From: Dicaeum eximium
Taxonomy: Eukaryota > Chordata > Aves > Passeriformes > Dicaeidae
Assembly (NCBI GenBank): GCA_013396995.1
Contig: VWZP01008343.1
Coordinates: 2,176,208-2,240,207, forward strand
DNA: 64,000 bases
Direction: 5' to 3'
This document shows, piece by piece, positions 50,741 to 61,158 of the stretch (positions within the stretch are counted from its first letter, which is position 1; the number at the start of each line of letters is the position of its first letter). Both the position numbers and the translations under genes were made by a program. The notes under the pieces were generated by a model. It worked only from the letters and a program-made list of their open reading frames with translations. It ran no database searches and had not been told where the DNA came from.

Positions 50741-53700
50741 AAATAATATATTTGTGGGTGTAGGATTTTTCTTCTGCCTATTATTGAATCTTTATTCTCT
50801 TTTTTTGACATCAAAGTTATTTGCACAGAAGCTAATCATTATGTCACAAATATTATATCAGGTAGTGAATAATAAGATGACATCTGTTAGCTTTGGGGAC
50901 CATCTGTTAGACTGGGGAATTATGGATGTGTTGTTAAATTTATATTATATTAATTTTAAGCCCAATAGGAGGACGTAATAGGCAGTATAAGAGACTAGTG
51001 CTCTCTGACTTCTCTCATGAAAAGCAGGAAGGGTGGCCGAGTCAAGAAAAAGGGTGGTGAAATCAAGAGAATTGCAACAACAACATAAAGGAGAGGCTGT
51101 ATTTGTGAAGAACCAAAAAATAATTTTTAAAAATAGCAAAGAAACAGCTTTTTCATGTCCATGGGTATTGGATTAGGTATACATTTGAAGATACCCATTT
51201 AAGAAGGCATTTAAGCACATGACAGACTAGAAATACACAGTTAAATGCCAGGTAAATTACCAAAATATGTGAGGCATTTCAAGAAATAAAAACTTTGTAG
51301 CACAAACTTTTCCTTCACTCTTCATTCTCAGAGTCAGACACTTTGACTTGTATTAGGAGATTTTGCTAAAATTTTATAATATTTAGCTTTTTTGCTAAAA
51401 TGATATAATAAGTAAATCTTAAGAAAGGTAAACATATTGGACAAATTTAATCACAATCTGAAAGTGGCAATCAGTGTTGGAGGTAGAATATACAAATATA
51501 TTCAGAGGAAATACTGCTGCAATGTCAGGTTATATATGAATATATGTACAACATAATACATAAGATTATGTATTATGTATTGCATATATTCACATGCACT
51601 CTGTGTCTGACTTGAAGCACATCCATCTTACCTGTTTTGAACAGACACAAATACAAAATTCTTAGGATGACTTACGACGCTGATTTGATTCTTCTTCCTA
51701 AATTCACAGAAGCTTATCCAAATTGCAAAATGTCAATTGCTGAGCAACTGCAATACTGATTAGTTATCTGAAACACAGTTTAGTAGTCTTCCTGTACTTT
51801 CTGCTCCCTTGGAGGGTATGCACCTTGAGTATTTTCACTGCTTCAATTTAAGCTTTGCTGGAGATTTAAGACCATCTATGGTTTTTGCAAACCATGTTTT
51901 ATATCATCTCTCTCACACCTCATACAGGGTCTCATATGTTTTTCCCTATGCTTCTTTGCTGCTTCAGGCAATTAAATTGGTTGATTCCATTTTTATTCTT
52001 TCCAACTTCATTTTTCTCTATATCTTCTGCAGAATAACTTACATTTATTACTTTATCTCAGCTCTTCTAACTTAAGATACCTCTTTCCACATTTACTTCT
52101 ACAGAACCCATTGAACTCAGTTGACTCTTCCTTCCTGTCAAATTTAGCAACGGTGAAAAAAGCCAGAAAGAAGTACTTTTGAGAGAAGCAAGGTTAAAAT
52201 AGTTATTAAAACATCATCTCAGTCATTGCCTTGAATTCTATTTCATTCACACTTCCCTCATTCAGTCATTGTCAAATCCATTTGCAGATTCCTCATAGCA
52301 GAATAGCAGTTTTTCTTCCTCTTTTAAAGCCTTTCTAATACTCTGGAAGTGCCCTGTAAATAAAAGATATTGAGAATACAATGCATTTCAATGCAATTCC
52401 TATGCATTGATTAATATTGTAGCCAGAAGCTGAGGTGAGATAAGATTCAACCCATATCCCAGTTTACTGAGACCTAGACTGGTGAATTAACTTGATTTGT
52501 TTCATTGTGATTAAATCAGGGAATGGATCTCACAGTTTTTGTTTTATTTTAATTTTGGTTTTACTTCTCAGATAATCTAATGAAAAATATTCATTATAAA
52601 AGGTAATTGACAGGAAAGAAACCTGAATAATTTCAACTGTGCTCCACTAATTAATTTAATTTCTGCCTCAATGGAACTTATCAAAGAGATTTGTTTTAAA
52701 CAGATTACAGAATTATCTTTGGGGAAAAAAAGAGACATTTTCGTATGATTTGTCCTCTAATGAAAGTTTTGTTATAAATATTCACATCTAGATTTAGTCC
52801 TAATATAGAACCTTAAAAATTTCTAAAAAGAAACAATACCTTATCTCTCATGTCCCAGAAATTCTGGATTATTCCTGTTATCCAGAAGTTCTCTCAACAT
52901 TATAATTTCTGTATATTTTCTGTGTACAAAATGTGTACTAGATGTTGTTGCTAAACAGACACTCTAGTTTTAAAGTTACCTGAGATAACTTTCAATTGTA
53001 CTTTCCAAGGAAATTTACACTAACAACAGAGCAATATGAGATAGATCTTCTTGTCTTTGAATCCTATGAATCTGCTTGGAAAACATCAGGAAGAACACAT
53101 TTCAATAATTCTGTGTTCTGAGTCTTCAAAATATCTCTCATTTTGAAAACATCTTCTGTATTACAACAAGATCTCATTCTTAGAAATTCTGGCTAATCCC
53201 AAACCTATCATGAAATATGGCCAGTTTATAGACAGTGACACCACTGCACAGGGATGTAGTATGAATTTCTATATGTTTAATCCTACTAGTATTGCTACTA
53301 GGAATAATACAAATGAACAATATACTTTCTATCAGCCTGTGTAACTAGCTTCCAGAACATCTTTACAGCTTTTACAATTAATAAAAACTTCCAGAGGCAA
53401 AAGCAAAACAAAACAAATCTTCAGCCATCAGTATTATATGAACCATGCTGAGAAGTCTGCAGGCTAGGATAAAAAAACATGACATATACAAAAAAAGATA
53501 GAAACAAGTACTGTACTAATGCATAGAGGAATGAATGAGAAATAATTCTGAATCATGGTTATACTCCTAAACAGAATATACATTACATAGTAAATCTGTC
53601 CTAGATTTTTAATTTCTAAACTACACACAAAGTGGGCAAAACTCATCACAGCTTTTAAGTATATGAGTTTATTTGGGGCTTTTTTCTTAAATAACACATT

Positions 53701-55740
53701 AAAGATTAAACTGTGTCATCGTTGGCAAATGTATGTTTTATTGATAGAATGAAGGTAAGGACTTGGGATCAAGCAGAAGACATCTCTCAGCATTCCTGCT
53801 GCACCACATCTGTATTGTTTCTTGATTCCTTAACCATTCAGTGCTCACTGTGGAGACATTAAACTCCTACATGTTTCTGATATCCCATCAATGTTTTTAA
53901 TTCTCCATAGCAAAACTTCAATGACAACTGAGTTTCACAGAGTTTTCCATTATGAAATTTTCATTTCCAATATATTCCAATACCATAGCTTAACTACAGG
54001 AAGTTATTCTGGGCTTCCAAAAAATAGAATTCACTCCTGATCCACTGAAAAGGAAAGCTGATCACAGCTTAAATATAACTAGGTATAAAGTAAGGAGAAT
54101 AGGAGAATTGTGCTTTTTGAGAGTAAAAAGTGTTGGGTTTTTTTTTTATTCTTTTATAGAGTTCACAATAGAAGCATGATTTTTCCTTTATCAAATATGA
54201 AAAGTGAATGTACTCTCTGGTTCTAACTTCCCAAAAGAATAGGACTGACAATTCACTCATTGTTTCATGAATGAGTTTCATTCAGGTTCCTATTAGTTCT
54301 TCATTGAAAAAAGATTCGGAAATCCTTCCAGGTCTGGATTCATCTTTTATCTCCTGCTAGATATAACCCTTCTCTCAAAAGAGATCTAGAAGATTTGTTT
54401 GTAGTTGAATTACCAAAAAAGGTTTAGACTATATTTTAGTGTAGCTATGCAAAGGGTAAACGTTTACACAAATGTGCAAGAAAGAGTGTGAAGACTACCA
54501 AGAAAAGAAGAAACTAAGAAGGAAGACCAATGTTTAATGTGTTTAGAAGGATCTTCCACTACGTGGCAATACATTGACATTGAATGGTGCATTTTGTAAT
54601 GATGTACTAGCAATTCTGCCTGAAAACATTGTAAAAGCCTCTATTTATTATCACAGTGCCAAGCCAACAGTATATGTCTTCAGGAAGTGTCTATCAGCAC
54701 TTGCAGGGAGGTGATCACCTAAAAAAATTAAATTCCCTAGAAAACCATTCAATCCAAAATTTTAATGCCAGGATGCACAATATCAGTGAGTCTTAGCATC
54801 CATCCTGAAAGAATTCTCTCTTTAAAAGATACAGAATGCATTTATTATGGTTTAGTTTTTCTCTATCCCTCTTTTGAAAGTGCTAAAAGTTGCAGGTTTA
54901 TGCCATTAAAGCAAGTGAGATGGGAATATTCTATACTTGGTACATTGTCAAGGTTTTATGACTATAGCAAATTAATTTCTGGCTAGTTGGTTAAATTAGG
55001 TTAATATGTACAGAAAAACATATTCTTCTTTCTCCATAAATCCAAATAGTAAAAGATAAAAAATGAAGTCCATGAATCAGGAATGGATTTAGCAATTTTA
55101 ATTTATTGTGACTGAAAAGTGTCAATTAGAAATTTAGGCATAAAATGAGGAAAGGGTCATTTTCATATAATGTGCAGCCATCACATTTCTGGCTTTTTGA
55201 AAACATCTGTAATAGTGTTTGCAATAATAATAAATTCTAAGGGCTCCCATCCTCATGTGGTATTCTGTGAGACAAGTGTATAAAACCAGTTTGAAATGGA
55301 AAATGTTCAATCTAATTTTTTCCCCGGGGTTTCTCCACTGTTTGATTAGAGAATGGCTGCATTCAGACATATTACCATTCTGTCAGCAGCGCTCACAGAC
55401 TTGTACTTTCACTGCATGATAAATGAAGTTTACACAGTTTTTGTTGTGCGAGGATAGAGTCTAGCGATGCAGTGATATACACGTGATTTGTAAGTGTCTG
55501 ATTTGGTTAATCTTTAAACATTACATAGTCTTAAACTTTCAGGAATTCTGTGCAAACATGGAAATGATCCCCAGAGTGGTGTACATCACCCTAATACCGT
55601 GGAAGTAGAGAAAACATACCAGATTCTACCACCAATGATCTGTCTGTCTGACAGAATTTTTTTCTCAGTTATACGTGTTAAAGAATTTTATTTAAAATTA
55701 ACACAGTGTTTAAACAGGTTTATTTGTTGACCCAGTGAGA
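50741..55740. other. Unique AT-rich DNA, no gene seen
   Basis: Five kilobases without recognised transposons. They include the AT palindrome at 51537-51592 and several short frames (up to 88 codons) with no known domain. The section 55080-55380 is non-repetitive and of mixed composition but cannot be assigned. Confidence 0.55.
51537..51592. repeat. AT-rich near-perfect palindrome
   Basis: The left arm 51537-51563 and right arm 51566-51592 are reverse complements over 27 bp with three mismatches, separated by two bases (GA). It could extrude as a cruciform or fold as a hairpin in RNA. The arms are almost entirely A and T. Confidence 0.9.
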
Positions 55741-56459
55741 GAATCACAGAATACGTTGAGTTGGAAGGGACCCACGAGGATCATCAAAGGGCTCCTGGCC
55801 CTGGACAGCACTATCCCCAGGAGTCACACCCTGTGCCTGAGAGCATTGACCAAATGTTTCTTGAACTCTGTCAGGCTGGTGCTGTGACCACTTCCCTGAG
55901 GAGTCTCTTCCAGTGCCCAGCCACCCTCTGGGTGAAGAACCTTCTCCTGATATCCAACCTAAACCTTCCCTGACTCGGCTTCCTGCCTTTTGCTTGGGTC
56001 CTATCACTATAACCACAGAGAAGAGATCAGTGCCTGCCCTTCCTCTTCCTCTCACAAGGAAGTTGCAGACTGCAATGAGCTCTCGCCTCAAGTCTCCTCT
56101 TCTCCAGGCTGAAGAGACCAAGGGACCTCAGCCCCTCCTCATACGGCTTCCCCTCAAGGCCCTTCCCCATCCTTGTGGCCTTCCTTTGGACACTCTCAAA
56201 CAGTTTAATGTTTTTCTTACACTGTGGCACCCAAAACTGCCCCCAGCCCTTGGGGTGAGGCTGCCCCAGCTCAGAGCTGAGCAGGACAATCCCCTCCCTT
56301 GCCCAGCTGGCCATGCTGTGCCTGATGCCCCCCAGGACAGGGTTGGCCCTCCAGGCTGCCAGGGCACTGCTGGCTCATGTTCAACTTGCCATTGACCAGG
56401 ACTCCCAGGCCCCTTTCCATGGCACTGCTCTCCAGCCTCTCATTCCCCAGTCTGTACAT
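55741..56459 (-). mobile_element. CR1 3' part, best-preserved copy
   Basis: The plus strand begins GAATCACAGAATACGTTGAG, a reversed CR1 tail, and stays GC-rich to CCCCAGTCTGTACATA near 56460. On the minus strand the frames encode the CR1 ORF2 C-terminus: YRLGNERLESSAMERGLGVL at about 56454-56395, then SLGLFSLEKRRLEA and the terminal DRVQETFGQCSQAQG segment. About 720 bp remain, 5'-truncated inside ORF2. Frames are shifted in a few places, but motif wording is close to the family consensus, so this is one of the younger CR1 insertions here. A 160-codon plus-strand frame (55913-56395) is merely antisense to it. Confidence 0.95.
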
Positions 56460-56719
56460 ACATCATACATACATTACCCTTACAGTGTGGCTTGGTAAGC
56501 AGTACATATGCAAAATGTGTAGAAACAAAATTATTACTTCGGTGTTTCTTTTTACACAAAATGTTCATCCATTCTATAAGTTGATGGATCAGTTTAATGA
56601 TATTTACAGAAGGTCTACCTCACTGTGAAGGAATATAGAAAAGTAGTCTTTGTTGTTGGTTTGTTTTTTTTTTCTTTTTAGTGGAATATCAAAGATCACT
56701 TGTTCACAATATAAAAGGG
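56460..56719. other. Unique DNA up to the assembly gap
   Basis: AT-rich sequence with a short ACATACAT-type start and a T run near 56665-56673. No feature recognised. Confidence 0.6.
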
Positions 56720-56749
56720 NNNNNNNNNNNNNNNNNNNNNNNNNNNNNN
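56720..56749. other. Assembly gap (30 N)
   Basis: Thirty undetermined bases lie between ATAAAAGGG and a run of 14 A followed by GAGAGAAAAAAG. The flanks suggest that the gap is a purine-rich simple repeat or homopolymer that was not resolved. The true length may differ from 30. Confidence 0.99.
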
Positions 56750-59700
56750 AAAAAAAAAAAAAAGAGAGAAAAAAGAAAGGATTGCAATCAGTCAAAAACT
56801 GAACACTGACATTAGAAATTATTACATGAGTTATCATTCAGTATTGTAGTAAAAGCTTAGATCAGACTGTACATTCTCCACTTCATCTAACTTCTTTCAA
56901 GGTTGAAAGTGCTTCTAAACATTTTGCTTTGACTCAAAGTAGCCATGGCTTGTCATCTGCAGGTCTTTTGGTTTAGGAAAAGTTTCAGACTAGATGATCC
57001 TGATAGTCCTTCCCCAAGTTAAAATGCATAGATATGAGTAACTGGGGGTGGCAAGGGGCGGGGCAGTGGGAAAGACAGAGGGTAAATCTTCATACTTTAG
57101 GTGATGAGCTAGACTTAACTACAGTGGGCAGTAGAAATAACTGTGAACTGATTGACCACTCCTAGGTGATCTGCAGCACTTTTCCATGTGTTGCTCACAG
57201 GCAGAGTCAAAAGACTTGACTGGACTAACAATACCTTTTTCCATAATTGTGCAGTACTGGCATCCAGACTGCAGCATAGGAGCTCCAAACTGCCTATGAC
57301 CTCTAGGGCACAGACCTAATGTTTCAATGCCCTTGACTTATGGAAATACACATTTATTGACTGAGGGAATAAAACCATACTTGCTCTATCAGTATATTTA
57401 TCTTAAGATGAGATCTACCCTCATGCAAATATTCTGTTTCCAAATACCATCTTCAACTATATAAATATCTCTTACATAGAAAATTATCAGTGTTTTCAGT
57501 TAATGTCATAGATAAGTGTAATAGGTCACACTGGCAGGAAACTTATTCAAGGAACTCTACTTTTCTTCTTGGGTGCAAGACATGACTGTATATTACTGAG
57601 CACATTGTGTGAATAATCAATTACAAATAAAGTTTACAGATTTTTTAATTCCTTTCCCATTAACCCAAAAGATTAGGAATCCTAAAACCTTTATAAAAAT
57701 AACCTCAAGAAATGCATAATTCATAGCTTTCATTTTAATCTATGACCAACATACTTCTTTCCAGACAACTTATTGGGGTAATTTGTTTTGTTTTGTTCTG
57801 TTTTTCCTCCATTATAATTCAGAAACACAGGACCATGGTTAAAAGCAGAGTATATACTTCCCTTTCAGCACATCTTTAAGTGTTAATGAATACAAGAAAA
57901 CATTCTATTTATAAGGTATTTTATTTCATACTCTTGCTTATATTTAGTTCTGAATTAGATTTTACATGTGAGTCCAAAATATTTTTTGATAAAGAGATCA
58001 ACTGACACCTCTAAACCTTCTCTCAGGCTCTCAGTGGGTCTAAATGAGCCCAGTTTGAGCACTGTAATTGTTCTGTATCAGTTTAATTTACACCACTTTC
58101 TGCTAAAGAAAACTACTGAAGTGGCTTCAGAGTTTGTGTCTTTCATATGGCAGGGTGATTACACACAGCAAAGGATTTTCAGATTAAGGAAAGAAAAGGA
58201 AAAAAATGAACATTTTAAATTAAAGCAATCAAGGTGTCAACATCACTTTATTAAAAAAAATGTACTAAATGTAATGAAGAATTGCTTATCCATATAGGAG
58301 TCCTATATGAGAGTTTGATATTCCCAGGATTCTGACTGTTCCCAGTCAGCAGGAAATTCCTCTTATCCCAGAAATGTTTATTCTTGTCCTCCATGTGCTC
58401 TTCTATACTTTCTCTCCATCACATTTTTTCTGCATTGCTTTATAAACATCTACATCCTTCTTTCCCTTCCTCTTTTCTACTCTTACTTTCATCCTCAATC
58501 CTTGACTCTAACTAATTTAGAATTAATAACTGAAAAATCTTACCAAAATTAATGGCTATATTAAACAGATATAGAAATAAATGTATATTTATATAATTTT
58601 CTTGCTGACTTAGCTCCACAGTTTTCAAACTGTCAGACTGCTTGGATCATAAATAAGAAAAAAAAATCATATTGCTTATGGAAGAATTTGTTCTTCTACA
58701 GGATGGATCAGCAACTCATAGAAACGTAAATGTATTGCTCACTGTAATAGGAAGAGGCAGCATGTGCAGAATATTTTATTTAAATGTATTGATCTTTTGA
58801 CATATGGTTTAAAAAAAAAGAGAAGAAATTCTAGGAGATCCAATGAAAAATACTTTAAATTATATTTTGCAGGTTTTTGCATATATCAACTGGCAGCTCC
58901 AAAACAAAATTTTTTACAAATATATTAATGCTTGAGCTACTCATTCATCATATAAGTGTCAGACAAGACTCATAAGTCTCTTTCATGTATTGTTGATGAA
59001 GGTCACAGAAAGGCAGACTTTCAAATGACCTTCTCTCTCTCTAAATTACTGCAATGAAACTGTAAAATGAACATGTCAAGAATACTATATGATTTTCTGT
59101 GGCATACACTCCACCTAAGTGATGCTTTCACATCAAATGCAGGCTACCAGGTGCTTAAGCTGTAACTGGGCAAGCCTGTCCTCGGCTGTTCTATTCCTGA
59201 TTTGTCTGCCTGCCAAGATGAGGCACAAATCGTGTCTTTTAAATCCTTGAACAGGTAAAGAAGTTGTGTGTTCAGAACATAATGGGTTCTCTAAATAGCT
59301 ACGGGACATATCAGTTAGTGTAATCACTTCTGCAAGGAAATAAAGTCTCCTTTCTGCCTCATCCAATAAGCATTTTGTGGTGGAACTTAAAACCTTGGAT
59401 ACACTGTCTTGCGGTCTCTCTTCACCAGAACCTTACACCAACAAGCAGAGAACAGAGATGATGTCTCTGAGAAATTTTATGCTCCTAAGGAAAGAATATC
59501 CATAGGGAATATCCCAGAAGCCATGTGTATGCATCTGGACAGACGTGTATAATGACTACATATTTGGATGGTGGTGATTAGATTTTACTGCTGGGTTTTG
59601 TGTAATCTCTAAACTGCCTTACACTGGGATGAAACTCCTTTGACAAACCAGGACACCACTAGCAATTGGAAAAAAAAAATTAACAACTACTTTTGAATTC

Positions 59701-60914
59701 TAAGCAAGTGTTTCAGAATTGATGGTTTCATAACCCTCTTAAAAACACAACTACTGCTAACCAAGAAGTTCCATTTTTACCTGAAAAAGGAAGTTCTTGT
59801 ATTTCTTATGCATTGTTTATGTCACCTCAAACATTTTTTACTTGAAGTTGCAAGTTGTCACACTTATCCTCTGCAGAGCATTGATTCTTTTATGTAGGAG
59901 ATTATGCGTATTTTTTGTTTAAGTTTTGATCATATGAAGAGCAAAATACTAATGCCACTTTTCTCATGAAGCAGCAAATAACACACTCATGAGTCACCTC
60001 CTCAAGAAAACTGAACAGGAAAAAAAAGATAAACAGCAAAAGTCAAATATTCTTATTGAAACTGTCCATTCTATCTAAATCCAGAAATGTCCATTTCTCC
60101 TCCTTTTACGATCCCTCTTTCTTCCCCTGCCTCCTCCACTAAATGGGCACCATGTGTCTGTTCACCAGAGCAGAGAACATACAGGAGATTGTAAGAATTA
60201 TGAATGGAAGGTCAGAACGTGAAATGAAAGCTTGACTGCACAAATTAGTAACATTTTTTTTAATTTATAACAGTATACAGAACAGTTGTGTCTTGCTGGG
60301 CATAACTGAATTATGAATTAAATGGAGAATGGAGAGAGACAGTGAAGGAACAAATAATGTTCCTGGTTGGACAAGTGCAGCTCTAATACCATCAGTAGAA
60401 AAAAGAGACTGAAAGAAGAACTACAGAGAAGTTATGATTAGGAACTTTTTAGCTATTTATCACCTTTTTTTATTTAGTCTTGCTGCATTTCTTGCTGGTT
60501 GGGTATGCATTATGACTGCATTTAGAATATCAACTGTTTTCACACTGTATTTATAAAATACTTCTAATGGCTTATAATGGAATATTTTGCTTTTTTGATA
60601 AAAAGAATAGTCCATCAACACAACAAGCAGAAAGGAAATGGAAGAAAACATTTCATGTTCAGAAAGCTTTTAAATTATGTTGTTTGTTCATGTTAACATT
60701 TTTTTCCCTCTTGCTATGTCTATCTTCTTCCACGAGGACCAAATCAAGCAATTACATAGAAAAAAAAACCAAACAACATTGCCTGATAGTTCACATATTA
60801 CCAGGGGAACCAGCAGGGAGTGATTTGCAAAATTGTTGTTTGCTGAGATCATGTATCAACAGCTGAAGTCCACAACTGTTGAATTTGGAACACAACAAGC
60901 TGAACTGTAGTGAA
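56750..60914. other. Unique DNA, no gene seen
   Basis: It contains the G-quadruplex motif at 57044-57070 and short A runs. A minus-strand frame of 77 codons (59366-59133) has a balanced amino-acid composition but no family that I recognise; see findings. No transposon is visible before the CR1 tail. Confidence 0.55.
57044..57070 (+). other. G-quadruplex motif
   Basis: Four guanine tracts, G5 (57044-57048), G4 (57055-57058), G4 (57060-57063) and G3 (57068-57070), are separated by loops of 6, 1 and 4 bases. This fits the G3+N1-7 rule. It stands alone in AT-rich DNA. Confidence 0.8.
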
Positions 60915-61158
60915 GTACAGAGGTGAAGTGGAGGAGCACATTCCTAGGAAAACATTCTTCACCCTGATGGTGGCTGGGCACTGGAACAGGCTTCCCATTA
61001 AGTGGTCACAGCACCAGCTTGACAGAGCTCAAGAAGCATTCGGACAATGCTCTCAGGCACATGGTGTGACACTTGGGGATAATCCTGTGCAGAGCCAGGA
61101 GTTGGACTTTGATGATCTTTGTGAGTCTCTTCCAACTCACCACAGTCTGTGATTCTAT
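60915..61158 (+). mobile_element. CR1 3' tail fragment
   Basis: The plus strand reads as the last part of CR1: FFTLMVAGHWNRLP (about 60955-60996), SQHQLDRAQEAFGQCSQAHG downstream (about 61003-61062), then the 3' UTR and tail TCTTCCAACTCACC...GTGATTCTATGGAA at about 61126-61163. Only about 245 bp remain. The frame 60910-61152 stays open through it (80 codons) but is a transposon remnant. Confidence 0.92.

Noticed and set aside
55913..56395. 160-codon plus-strand frame, the longest in the window
   Set aside because: It lies entirely antisense to a clear, well-preserved CR1 copy; GC-rich CR1 DNA gives long spurious frames.
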